NCBI RefSeq assembly: GCF_910592395.1 | Contig: NC_088322.1 | Coordinates: forward strand, 12,333,431-12,397,430 | Direction: 5' to 3' | Source: Lineus longissimus | Taxonomy: Eukaryota; Nemertea; Pilidiophora; Heteronemertea; Lineidae | DNA length: 64,000 bases | Translations under genes and position numbers: made by a program | Shown: one piece after another, positions 1 through 12,800 of the stretch | How the letters are laid out: every line of letters begins with the position of its first letter | Position numbering within the stretch: the stretch's first letter is position 1 | Notes under the pieces: model-generated | The model's database searches: none | Told to the model about the DNA's origin: nothing | Seen by the model: the letters and a program-made list of their open reading frames with translations, nothing else

Positions 1-151
1 TTGGATTTGACCCTCAATTGGATGGTGCTGCATGGCTTTCACTTGGATTGTGCTGCCCTTCATTTGGAAATTGAATGTTCCTAGCCGTCTTCTGTTTTTC
101 CTTCAGCCATTCTCCCTGTTGCCTGGTTCCCGCTACCTGTGTGTTTGATGT

Positions 152-357
152 GAGACTCCACATAAACCATAGCCTACCCAGGAGCTGCTCGAATGTCAGA
201 CTTTCAGGCCTCTTGTTGTTGGACACCTATCACCCATCCACTATCCATGTCCATGAGACTCCACATGAACCATAGCCTACCCAGGAGCTGCTCGAATGTC
301 AGACTTTCAGGCCTCTTGTTGTGGGACACCTATCACCCATCCACTATCCATGTCCAT
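152..357. repeat. Two-copy 103-bp tandem duplication
   Basis: Units 152-254 and 255-357 are head-to-tail copies that differ at only a few bases (for example 'cataaacc' against 'catgaacc', and 'gttgttgg' against 'gttgtggg'). The overlapping open frames across it exist because 103 bp is not a multiple of three, so each frame shifts between units. I see no coding signal. Confidence 0.9.
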
Positions 358-3300
358 GATGTCAGAGTGCACCAATATAGATTAATGTCATTCTAACAAT
401 GGTTTCCGGGATTATTCTAGTGATATTACCAGTGGTTATGGTAGAACAGCAAGTGTTCATTTAAAAACTTCATACTGTCATGAATGCAGTACAATGGCAT
501 GTGCACAGATCCACATGAATTTTTGCATATTGTGTTTATGAGAATTTTTGCATATCATTCGATCAGTGTAGTAGCCGCAGCTTGTTTGTAAAGATCAGGA
601 TGAAACATGTATAGTTATAGGGTACAGTATAAAAAGCTTTTATTCATATTTATTATGTACATGATCGGTGTGGTGAGTTCTTTCAAGGTCTGACGTGTGG
701 GATTTGATGAAATGGTTGAACCAACCATTTGATGAATAGGTCAAACAAGTCTGTGGTTGCTTGCAATTTTCTTTTCATGTTTCAAATGAAAGGAATTTTG
801 AAGAAAAAAAATCAAGTTTAGCTGCTGTGTGGTCAATATCGGAAAATCATATTTCTCCTCTTTGGGAGTAGTGTCTACAAGTGTTTTGCATTTCTATCCT
901 TGTTGTAGGGGGCTATGGCCTCGCTGTCACTCAGCTGTGTCACACCACCTCATTCATACTCATGAAACCAGCCGTGTCCAAGGTCTGCTTCAATATCATG
1001 TGCCAATAGCATGCACTGCACATGACATACTTGTAACACAAGGACACATGGTTCATAGCTCTGTTGTTCATCAAGCTCAGAACAAAATTTCCATGTAATG
1101 AATATTTACGAAATTTGCATTCCATGAGTTTTTTGTTCATGTACATGTAGCTGCACGTTATTGGTTCAGTGGTTCAGTGGTTCAGTGGTTTGTGTTTGTT
1201 ATGGTGTGATGAAAGAATTGGTGAAATTTTGCTGTTGAAAATCAAGAATGCCAGTACAGCCTCACTCAAAGGTAATGTTGAAGTGTAGTTTCCTCTCCCT
1301 CCCTGCATGGAAATATTTTGAAGATTTGCTCAGTGGTGAGTTTTTTTGGAGTCGAGTGTGTGCAATGATAGCTCCTCCGGTGAGGTCTTTGGCATTGTTT
1401 GGACGTCACGGGAAGGATCCAGAGGGCGGATTTCTGCTCATCCGAGAGTCCTTAGAAAGACCATTCTCCTCTCAATACAGTATTGGCCTACCTGTTGCTC
1501 CCCTCCATGAAATCAGGTCACCCACTCATCTTTGAGATCCGAGTTCATATTTAATAGTGCACCAGATCTAACAGTTCTTTCTGACAAATCAAAGTCGCTA
1601 TAGTGGTTACCTTTGTCAGTCGATCTTGCTTCGATTCATCCTCCTCCCCACTTCCTCTCGATATACGATTGCGTAGGTCGGTCTAAAGTAAAGGCCCGAT
1701 AATTCCAATTATTTGTTTCTTCTGCGTATGCGAGCTTCAGTCATGGACCACGTGTATATGTTCTGCGCTGATATCTCCTTACTGGCTGGCAACCTCAACA
1801 TCAATATCTCTTGTGACTCCCACTTGGCATCGCTCCGTCGATAGCCATAGCATCATCCAAGCAGCTGATTTCTAGCATCAGGAGCATAGGAGGCTGACAA
1901 CAGGAATATTTCAATAGCTCCTGTACGCTTGGGTGTTACTTGCCAGCTTTGGCTTGCAGAATTCTACTATCTTGTCGGTGATTTGTACAGAGATGTTCGA
2001 CAGTGTTCAGCAGTCTGCCATGAAATCATGGATTTAATGTGGATGGTGATTGCATGTACCAAGTTCTGTTGGGCAACATTTATCACATAGGATTTTGCCA
2101 GACTTGAATAGAACTATGGGATATACTAAATTTTAATGGAATATACTGAATCTGATACTAGCCTGATGGATTATACTGGACTTCTACAATCTTCTTGATA
2201 TTCAATGTACATGTTGAATCTAATGGATTACACATAGGCATGGAGAGATACCAGCGGCAGTTTAAATATCTGGTTTGTATACCTTTATCTAGCAACATCA
2301 CGTTAGTTTCATTAATAATATTGTTTTGGAAGTCTTTGGATTCTTATTACTCATGCCTGTTTTTAGAATGCACTCGTAATGTTGCTTGATAGTATATGGG
2401 TGTATGTTTGACTGTGCTAACAATATTCTACCAGAAACTTCACTCGATTGATCTTCAGTCACATATGAGCGTGGGTGGATCATCCCCTAATACTAAATTC
2501 CAATCACATCATTCCCATCCTTTGTTGAGGCCATGACATGACTGTATGTGTGCCCTTTTAACATGATCAAATTGGCAAATAGTGGCTTTTAATCCCCTAC
2601 AGTACAATTGGATTTTGTGTCGACTACTCAAGTTCAGCTATTAAACAACATTGCCTTGAATCACTGATGCATGTATATGTACATGTACATCAACCTTCAT
2701 GGCTAAAATTTTACAATAGTCATTTGTCAGAGTAGCCACCCAAATGGCTCGCCCCTTCAAATTTAGCATCCAAAAAGCACTGGGTTACCCGGTTGTTCAG
2801 CTCAGATAGTGGCAGGAATAAGTCTATTAGTCACCCTCTCTGCCTAATTTAATATCATCTTGACATATTTCAAGGGTTAACGCCCAAGAATTGATCTGCT
2901 CAAACATGTCAGACCAAATGCCGCGTGAGACAGCGATGGTTCTTCAATATGTCCTTGTTGGCCTCATTGCCACTCACAATTGCAACTTGGCCAAGGCCAA
3001 AGGAGCTTTGCCTCCCCTCAGCCTCAAATTCTAGACCTGTTGTGTAATTTCTATCTATACATGCGTCTGCTGCTTTCGTATCTTCTTCTTCTTAAGCATT
3101 TGCGAGAACTTCTCCAGAAAGTCTGACACTCAGTGCCACTTGTCTCAGTAGTCACTTTCCTGTGCCGAAAGTCATAGTCCAACTGAGGCGATTTGATAAT
3201 GAGGCATGCATGTCCTAATTCCCCACAGCCCCCTTGGCCAATCGCTGAATCTTTTCTGGTACCCTTACCCAGTTGGACAGAATTGATTACACAAACCATT

Positions 3301-6300
3301 TGTTTCCCTTCCAAGACCCATGTCAATCCACATGGCAGCACAAGCGGTTTGCCTAAACGATGATTTTCCCCTCACTTCACTTGCTAGTCACGGAACCAAC
3401 TACCCCTAACCTTTAGCTCAGCGAAATCCCATCTGATCCCTGCAGTGAACCATACGTGGTCGATTGCATGACAATCTGTGTTGGACAAATTGTCCACGAA
3501 CCGCTCAGACCAGCTTGTTAACATGGCGCTCTGTTTTATGAATTTCACCGCCACTGAGTGTTCAATTTTCCGTAGACTTGTGTCCATATATCTAGAACTG
3601 ATATTCGAGTGTGATCTCCTAGCAACCATATTGAGGGAGGAGTTTTGGCCATAACCTGCTGCCATGCAGGACTAGCATTACATGTACCAGGATGGATTGA
3701 GAAGACCGACAACAGACAGTCACCTGAGCAGGACTGTCGACTTTAGATTGAGATGGCAGAAAAAGATGAAATATGACATTATGAAGGTCACCACAACACT
3801 TGGTGCCTACTCAAAACATAAAAAAACCACTAATTTCTGCTGCCACTATGAAGCATGAATAGCCTCTTGTGGCCAAGCCGGATTATCCCAATACCGGAAT
3901 AATAGAGTGTTGCACCAGCGATGTTGTGTTATCAATAACCTTGGTTTCTGATTGTGCGGAAATGGCATAAGTCACCAGCAGGAATAGAACAGGTGAAAGG
4001 ATGTGGGATGAGACGCTAGAAAGATGGGCGAGATTTGTCTAATGTGTCTTGATCAGGGACAGGTTTTTCCTGGCCTTCTGGAAAGACGGAAGACGCAGCA
4101 AGGTGGCTGGATCATGTTTGATTGGCAGCAACCTGTGATTATCATTGCGGAGTGACAAAAAGAAGGCTTTTCTGCTGATACCTGTATCATCACAGTGACA
4201 TTCAACTGTTGGGAGACTTTTGCAGCATGCAATTGATATCGCCACTGATGAAGAAGTGTGCAATAGCCTTCAGGACCAAGAAATAGATTCTAAATCAGCC
4301 AATTCAAATTCAAATGGCCGCCATTCTCGAAGATGGCTGTTAACTGATAAAAATGCCACACTGCTCAAGGCTGAAGTAATAATGTCAGAGGAGTCGAATC
4401 GAAGCGTTGATTGGATCAGAACAAGGACCTGTCAATCACTGCCAATCAAACCATCAATATTTTGTTTAATTAGTACCCAATTACTAGGAGGTGTTAATTC
4501 TAGGTCGATCGATATATATTGGTACCATAGCGTGGCCACTGGAAATGAGGACGGAACAGTTGTGGAAGGATTTTCAATAGCGGAGGCGGTGATGAGAGTT
4601 GTTTCAAAAGATCAGAGGGCGAGTATCGTCAAACCGATGTTCATTTCACATGTCATATCAATCCAATAATTGCAGGAGTTCTTGCCGCAGGCGGTGTGTG
4701 ATTTGATCACCGATTTCAAACGCGTGGATTACTGAAAGTGCGTTGATCTTATTGAAGTTGGTTTGAGATAAAAACTAAACTTGAGGCAAGAGCGATTTGT
4801 TGTTTCAGTGGGTCTAACATCAAAGGGGGCTTCAAAGCTGGTGCCCGAATGTGTGGCATACATGTAACCTGAATATTTCTCTTGTAAACAAAACTGGGAA
4901 TTCTAAAATATATCTGATCGCCTGAAGATGAAACTTCATCACATGTAGATCATGTTTTACCACGGGGTTCATCAAATTGGTGCTGTGTGCCTAATAAAAG
5001 ATGCAAAATCTATACTTGCCTCTGAAATCTGACACTTTGGATACATGCCATCTCATATTCTCTGCCCTCCCCCAAGTATGACAAAAATCAATTTCTTGGT
5101 CAATATAGAAAATATTAATGTCATGTCTTTTTGCATTTGGAGAGGAGCCAGCTAATATTGATGTGCTTGCATGATGGTCAATTTTCAGAAGAACTCTTTT
5201 AACCATGTTTTTAATTTGACCTGGCAGAAATAGGACATTCCCCCTCAGAGCGAATCCTCTGAGACAACAACAACTTCCTCCAAAAGTCTTCTCATCACAT
5301 CCATCTGGGATAGACTCAACAATCACAAGGCAGCCATTGCGTGGACGATATTATGCAAATATTCGCTTCATTAGTGTCGATCCATACAAATCCTACTGGA
5401 ATCTCATCATGGTGCTGAGGCCAGATTCGATCATTTTCTAGCTGGTGTCTGTCGCGAGGATACAAATTCGAATCGATGATCAATGCGATCAGGCTAGGAC
5501 CGTGATCAATGTGTAGCTTCATGTTGGGTAGAAATGCAGTGGATGTATGTGTAGGTCTGGTGGGGAGAAGCCGTGTGGTGGGGAGAAGCCGTTGGGCAGG
5601 AGATGACGCACTAGTGAAAACCCAAGCCTTTTAAATTCCAACCAACGAAAGAACGCCATGGAGCACTAGGAAAAGTTCAGGAAAATAGTTGTGAAGAAGT
5701 TCAGTGGCAAATTTGGTATTCAGCGCACAACCTCATGATATCCCAATTGGCTGGCGGTCCAAAACTCTAAGATATATCGACCCTGACTCCCATGACCAAG
5801 TGAATCTGGGGAATATGCTACATTAGGCGGTATGGCATGATCCTGCCAGATTCATTGTAGGAGCGCATGCATTATTTATCTCCGCTCCATTCTACAGAAA
5901 AGTATTTCGTTGTTTTGTCTGAAGTTTTGTTATTGCACTGCCTTGAAACAACTTAGATAGAGAGCAATTTACCTAATACGCTCGATAAAAATAGTGGCGT
6001 CATCTGGGAAAATGATCAAAAAGACCATCCGAATAAACTGCCTGCAGCCATACACCATGGGAAATGATCGACTTTATCAATGCAGGAAAGATGGCTCCCA
6101 ATAGGAAAATGCTGGCTGGAATATTGTCTATTAGCCTTATTGGAAAGAGGTTACCAGCTGGCCCCGAACTTTTGACCTTCTGTTCACAATGCAGACTGCC
6201 TTATAACCACTAGGCCATTGGAATTGATAACATGCCATCTGAAATGATATTCGGTACAGTTTTGATTCAATTTACATTGCGGGCAGCACTGAGCATGAAA

Positions 6301-6417
6301 AAAGTGAAAAAAAGGCCTGTTTTTAACGGCATGTTTACGCAGGACTCTTCTCCTAAAGGTTTCATTAAACGAAACTTGCCATCCAATCTTATGTTTATGA
6401 ATCTTCTGTCTTTGCAG
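358..6417. other. No convincing gene; upstream region or first intron of the OSBPL-like gene
   Basis: About 6 kb of AT-rich sequence with only short open frames that lack paired splice signals or recognisable protein similarity. A short repeat of the octamer 'ggttcagt' (about three copies) lies near 1160-1190. Because the first solid coding exon of the downstream gene begins at an acceptor site (6418), its promoter and at least one 5' exon must lie in this stretch or left of the window. Confidence 0.6.
1248..1271 (+). CDS. Possible first coding exon of the OSBPL-like gene (8 codons)
   Basis: An ATG opens the peptide MPVQPHSK and runs into a good donor (AAG|GTAATG) in phase 0. That phase matches the acceptor of the first certain exon at 6418, which also starts in phase 0. 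A very short N-terminal exon before the Ser-rich leader would suit this family. Nothing else supports it, since eight codons carry no similarity signal, and any other phase-0 ATG exon upstream would do as well. Confidence 0.2.
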
Positions 6418-9400
6418 GAGGGGAGCGATGAGACATCATCGGTCGACAGCCAGCCGTGCGACAGCACTTCGCTCGACCAATTCCCGACACGCCAGGAGCG
6501 TAAGAAACACGTCAAACACCAGAAATCGTACACGGAATGGGAGATCATGGAGGGGTTGAAAGACGGCCAGAAGTGTGAGGCCAAGCCGCTGAGGCATGAT
6601 GGGTATATGTTGAAACGGCGGAAATGGCCAATGAAAGGTTGGCACAAGGTGAGCGCTGAGGGTAATCATCGCCTTCTTCTTCTGCATTTGTTCTATGTAT
6701 GGCTTCTGCTAGAAGTCTGAGAAGGCAGGGAAGTGCAAATTGGTAGCCGCCCTGTCTTGCTGAGTTCTGGACAATGCGGTCAACGTGTTAAAAAGAGTTG
6801 GTGCAAAAATGTGCTCAGAGAAAAAGGGCAGAAGGGTCGTAATACTCTGGTTTTGTCTTTCAGAGGTACTTTGTGCTGGAATCCGGTGTCCTGACATATG
6901 CAAAGTCGCCCAGTGATGTAAGTATGGAGAACACCTTCTTTGCCTTTAGATTTATTTCTCATGTAGATGAACTGACATTTAGGATTCTGCGCTGCATGCA
7001 TGTTGTGACTAGCGTTGCATTGTTGGTGTGGACAATAGAATAAGTCCTGCAAAGCCTATTAGTTCTGACTTATGTTCTGAGCCGGTGTTTGTGTTGCCAT
7101 CATATTTAGCACTTCATGTATATTGCTATTTGTAAACCGTAGCTGAAAACGGAGAAAATCGTAACAATGTAGTCCACTCATTGACAGAAGGCTGCGTAAT
7201 GTTCGTTGATCAAAATGAAGTTACATCAACATCGTTATGCAACAATCACTCTTTGCATACATGTTGCTATGTTATAACGTTTTGAATACATGGAATGTGT
7301 TCAGAATGGGTTACATGTTTGCGCAAACAACATCTGACTGACTTGGCATGCTCGCCTCTATTTTGCTATGAAAGTAATAAAGTGATAATCAATACCTTCC
7401 TTTGCAGATTCTAAAGGGTCGTCTTCATGGCTCCATAGACATTGGTCTGTCCGTCATTGCATTTAAAAAAGCTGGTCGGCGGATAGACATTGATGCAGAG
7501 GAGCTTATTTATCATATCAAGGTACGGAAAACAGTCAAACCTCTCTATTAAGGACACCCTCGTGACTGACATAAGCTGTCCATAATAAAGAGGTGTCTTG
7601 ATTAGAGAGTTCAAATTGAATGGAAACAACTAATCTGGTACCAATACTTGTATCCTTAATAGAGAGGGTGTCCTTATTAGAAAGGTACCCACTTATGGAG
7701 TATCTTCAGGGGGAAAAATACAGAATCACCTAAAATTATATCTATTACTCGTGGCCTACATAACCAGTTGTATTGGTCATTGATCTACATTATCGATGGC
7801 TAGCTCCAAAAAATACTCAACTTGATATAGCCTATATCAAGTCTGTAGTAGACTAAGGCAAAATGTATCTCAAGTGGTGTTTGGCAAGAAAGTGATTTGT
7901 TCTGTATTGAAAACTACATGTATGTGTACGTGTTTGGCAGTAAAAGAGTTAACAGACCAAATACAGTGTATGGTAGTTTCACCTGCAATATGACTGAGTA
8001 AACGCAAATGATGAATGCTATGTCTGTGTCGCTTGTCATTTACTGATAGACATTGATGCAGAGGAGCTTATTTATCATATCAAGGTACGGAAAACAGTCG
8101 AACCTCAGTAGAACCTTGTGTTTGGCAAGAATGTGATTTGTTCTGTATTAAAAACTACATGTATGTGTACGTGTTTGGCAGTAAAAGAGTTAAGAGACCA
8201 AATACAGTGTATGGTAGTTTCACCTGCAACCAAAACTAGGCGCTTGTTGCATCTGAACTTGACAGGTTGATACGGACTTGTTGTTCATTTCCCTATTGTA
8301 GACCTTTTGTTAAATCTATTACAAACTGATTTGGTCACATTCAACAAAAGGTCTACAATAGGGAAATGAACAACAAGTCCGTATCAACCTGGCAAGTTCA
8401 GATGCGACAAGCGCCTAGTTTTGGTAGAGCGAGTCACAAATGATGAATGCTATGTCTGTGTCGCTTGTCATTTACTTCCACCATCTCCACGCTACCATAA
8501 TCTCATTTGGGCAAAAACGATGATGATCTGGAGATCAAACATGAACAAACTAATAAGCATCGCCGAGCGAGACGAGGAATATGAAACACAAACCGACAAG
8601 TAATCACTCATATGATTAGTTGTTTCATGTGTTGACATTGCGTGATGGGGCATGTACATGTAACTGTTTGTATATACAGTAGAACCTCTCTATAAAGGAC
8701 ACCCCCCGGACTGACAAGTGCTGTCCTTAATAGAGAGGTGCCCTGATTAGAGAGGTAAAATTGAATGGAAATAACCAATTTGGGACCAAAAGTAGTGTCC
8801 TTAATAGAGAGGTTGTCCTTATTAGAGAGGTGTCCGCTAAGAGAGGTTTTACTGTATCATGGCCATACGGTGCTGGAACCTAACAAAACCAATCAGTAAC
8901 AGAAGAGTACCTGCAACGTTAACCTCATTATGTCTGTGCTCTAATGGTAGTGTAAACAGTGAGACATTGATTGACTCCAATTTCTACCTGAGGAACGAGT
9001 GCCAATCAATACAGAGAAAGATTCAAAGGGGAGCTGGCCTCAAGAAACTCTTTTGTTAAACCATTTCAAGTACAGTAGAACCTCTCCCTCGGGACTGACA
9101 AATGCTGTCCTTAATAGAGAGGTGTCCTGATTGGAGGGAACAGAAAGGAGATAAATGGCTGCTGTACCAAAAGGGTTAACTGCAATGTCCCTTTATATCG
9201 GCAGGATGCTCGAATGCATCCTGAAGGTTCGCATATGATGGTCTGTTCGCCCATCATGATTATTTATGGCTGTCCAGGGACATGTCGAAATCATTACAAA
9301 ATCATTGAGTGGGTCGGGGAATTAATTAGCAAATGGCAATTAACGAATAGGGCGTGAATCAAATCCCCCTGTCATCAGTTAGCGCTATATGAAACATGAT

Positions 9401-9828
9401 GGACGGCTGCTGCTAATTGAAATTCTGTTTGAATTCTTGGAATTAACTGTATTAAGGTTCCTTAAGGATTTATGAGCCCATCGGAAAGTTAATGCCAAAA
9501 ATTGGTGATATGGCTTTGGGAAATATGTGAAGGTCACACTGAGGGTAGAACAGTGGAGTAAATGTATTGTGTACTTGTAACAAAACCCAATGGTAATGAA
9601 CAAACCACCATTATGAAATATATTAAGTTCTCTCAAAATAAAAGATACATGTACATTTCATCGTTTCATTTTAGGTGAAGAACACTGCGCTATTCGAAGA
9701 ATGGGTGCAGAAGTTAAAACATCACCGATTGTATCGTCAGCATGAGATTGCGTTTGGAACAAAAGATGCGCCGAAACTGACCGATATCCAGTCGCCGGTC
9801 GATGACCAATTGCCACCATTTCCACCAG
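6418..9828 (+). CDS. OSBPL3/6/7: OSBPL-like exons 1-4: Ser-rich leader and PH domain
   Basis: Four exons (6418-6648, 6864-6917, 7408-7521, 9675-9828). The leader holds '[17 protein letters not shown]', like the W-x-V/I-x-EGL segment ahead of the PH domain in OSBPL3/6. The PH fold starts at [17 protein letters not shown], continues through [16 protein letters not shown] and the conserved [14 protein letters not shown] strand pair, and ends with the C-terminal helix [13 protein letters not shown] domains of this family bind phosphoinositides at the plasma membrane or Golgi. The Lys/Arg-rich beta1-beta2 loop ([12 protein letters not shown]) is the expected lipid-head contact. Introns after the first two exons are in phase 0. 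Confidence 0.9.
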
Positions 9829-12800
9829 GTTAGTATAAGTTTCTGTTCTGTGGTAGTTGTGGAGATTATTGTTGAGGGTCAGGCAAAGACAGTAAGATAA
9901 TTGCTGCATCTCAAAATCAGATATACATCCTTGTCGCAATAAGTGCTAAAACTGTACAAAAACCTATGAAAGACCTCAGTCAGTACCACACAAAAAATGA
10001 TTTAAATGCAGCCTTATTAGACTGGCATCTGCTGAAGGTACTTCTACATCTCTGAAGTAGTCACAGTGGTATATAATGCACATGACATCACCTGCATAAA
10101 ATCCATGCACTTTCGGCAGTATAGATTTTCCGCATTTGTGTATCGCACGGCACAGAGTCGCTGTCGGTGCGAAAACACGATGGATCTACCTAATATTCAC
10201 GTTCACCTCAAGCTTGCAGTCTTGCAAGTCCTTGATCATATTGACCATTGTGAGTACGGGGTAAATTCGAGCCTATTTCAGTGTCCCAATTTTTGGTATC
10301 CAAATATCATTGCATGTAGTTAAATCTAACATTTGTCTTAAGGTTTGACAATATTTGTATATTTCAGTTCCCGAGACTGTGCGTGGGGAGCTTGCCAGGA
10401 CATTCAGCCTCACAAGGGATACGCGTAGCACGAGCTTTAAGACGATGCGTAGCGGCAGTTTCGTGGGGACCGGCACCGGTGGCCGCGTGACAGCATGGCT
10501 GCTGGATTCTGCTGGTATTCAGCGCTGCAATAAAGGTGAGGACGAATATCTCCACGTTGGAAGTGTTGATCATTTACCAACTTGATGGGATTAAAACCCA
10601 TATTGTTGCCATGGTGACATTTTCTGTCCAGTATCTTGTGATCTGAAGCAATCTTGTCAAGTTATGACATTGCCTACAACAAATTTGACAGTGATTTTTA
10701 TCTGCCATTTCCAATTTAACTTGTCACGTGAAACTTTTACAGTAGAGCACTTCTCAAATGCTGTTTCTTTTCAGATTTGTCGTCAGCCCAGACGAAAATA
10801 TTTGAATTAACTCAGCTCTATGAGCAACTTCAGAGCTTCCCTCCAACCACAGTCAATAGTGACCAATCGTCAGAGGTAAGAATATATCCTCTCCAACACA
10901 TCACTAGGTGGTGACTACTACTGCCAGCAGGTTTTAGTTGTGACCCGGAGTTCCTTGAGTGACCTTATGATATCGCCTGTACCAGCAGCTAGCTTTTTGG
11001 TCAGGGAGGGCAAAACACCTCTTCTTTATTAGCCCTTGCGAGTCAAAAAAGTTGTGTGAAAAACACATTTTTTGTGACTTTTTTTTGGCATTTGCCCCCT
11101 CTCCCTCGGCCATGGCCCTGTGCACCCTGAAAGTTGGTTGCCCTGCCACAAAGCCTCCTGATCAATGAAGCGGGGAGGTGAGCTCCCCTATGACATGCAT
11201 GATGAAAGAGGAACCAACTTTTCCCATAAGGTGAGGTAGTCCCCATTCTTTGCAATATTATAGATTGCCAAGTGCATGAAATGCCCTTTGGTGTACTGAC
11301 AATCTAATTTAGGATCAATCTTAAATAACATACACTCTTGCTTGAGCTCTTTCAGTGTTTATTCCTAATTAACTTAACCTGTCACGTTTAAAATCCAATC
11401 AATTATCCAAGACAACGGATTCTATCAGCCAGGTGCGCTGGAGAGTTCTCTGACAAAAAGATGGAATTTTTCATTGATTTTTTTGTACTTGACTCTCCTA
11501 GCCTACTGCGGAGAGAAATATTTCTGTGCCCTATTGAAGTAAACTTCCAGGTGACATGAATCAGAAGCATATTTCCTAGGAAGTGACGTCAGTGTTGATC
11601 ACGAGTGGTAATTGAGTTGGAAGCACATGTGGTGTTGTTGCCTTGATATATTGGTCACATTTCAGTCGATATTTCTCTGAATCTGAGAACTGAGTTCATG
11701 TTCCGAAAACCTGAACTTTTAGTGCCATTGAACTGCACATTAGCCACGGACAAGTACACAGCCATACAACTGATTGTAGCTCAGGGGGATCCAGGAGCAA
11801 GAAAATGAGGGGTGTGCATGGACTGAATTCTCATTAAGACTTCTGATGTGTTCCAAAGTTTCATGGTCAAGTTTTTCACGAATTTGGGAGGGAGGGGGTG
11901 TGCATCAGGTGTGCACCCCCCCCCCCCCCCCCCCCCACCCCAGATCTGTCTCTGCAGTTTGTGTTTTTCTCAGCAGTGGTTCTCGAAATTTGCGGCAGAA
12001 AGCCAAACAACCAAGTCTCCGTGAACAGTGATCAGTGTGTGTCACACATACTTTCTAGCCAGACCATCTAATCACCAGACTGCATCACAAATTCTCCCCA
12101 ACCTCTCCTATATTGAATTGCTCCCGACGCCCTGATAAGCGGGTAGACATGTCAAGGTACATGTATGGCGTCTACCCGTGTGTACAAATTGCGGCAAACG
12201 GCCCGAGGAGGAAATCGATCACGTTTGATTTGATTATAAGAGGACGTATGTGATTGATGAGAGTGGTCTCTTACTATCGTGATTCATCGTACTCTTTTTG
12301 GGAATGTCATAGAGAGTATGATTCTCTTCTTGATGTTGCCTTGGGCGGTTGTGGTCATAATCTCACATACCTGACTGGAAGTGTGTGGCTATGTACTTCT
12401 AGGGAATGCCAAAAACCCATTATAGCTTTGATCTCATACTGGGACTCTTTTATCGCAAAACAGCTCGTGTGATGAAGATGACAGCCCAATTGGGTTTCAG
12501 AAGTGGTGATAGTTACTATCGCGATATGCAGTCATCAAATTAGGTGTGATCTTTTGCTCCAAATCCTCATCTCTCTAACATGTAACGTCTAATATTTAAC
12601 CAAAGTTTGATGACATCTGTTTCTAACCTTCTAACCTTCACAGCTAAGCGATAATAGTTCACCCAGGAAAGACAGCAAGGACCGCGGAGCACGTAAGATT
12701 TCATCATTCAAGAAAGGTATCAAAAGAGATAAAAAAACAAGTCAGATCGATCCACATACACGCATATCAGTAAGTACAGGTCAATGTTGTTTTCTTTGAT

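Larger units (their letters stand above)
7868..8475. repeat. Intronic tandem duplication carrying an exon-3 fragment
   Basis: Block 7868-8044 ('tttggcaagaaagtgattt' onward) reappears at about 8117-8475, where it is interrupted after 'cacctgcaa' by the fold-back element 8230-8424 and resumes with 'aaatgatgaatgctatg'. Between the two, 8045-8104 repeats the last 37 bp of exon 7408-7521 together with its donor and the first intron bases. The simplest reading is a tandem duplication with internal loss, followed by a transposon insertion. Confidence 0.85.

Noticed and set aside
1272-1535. Plus-strand open frame continuing from MPVQPHSK
   Set aside because: Beyond the possible donor at 1272 the peptide has no similarity or motif; chance open frame.
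6232-6417. Upstream extension of the first OSBPL-like exon to an ATG at 6232
   Set aside because: A pyrimidine-rich tract and CAG acceptor precede 6418, and family members have no such sequence; read as intron.
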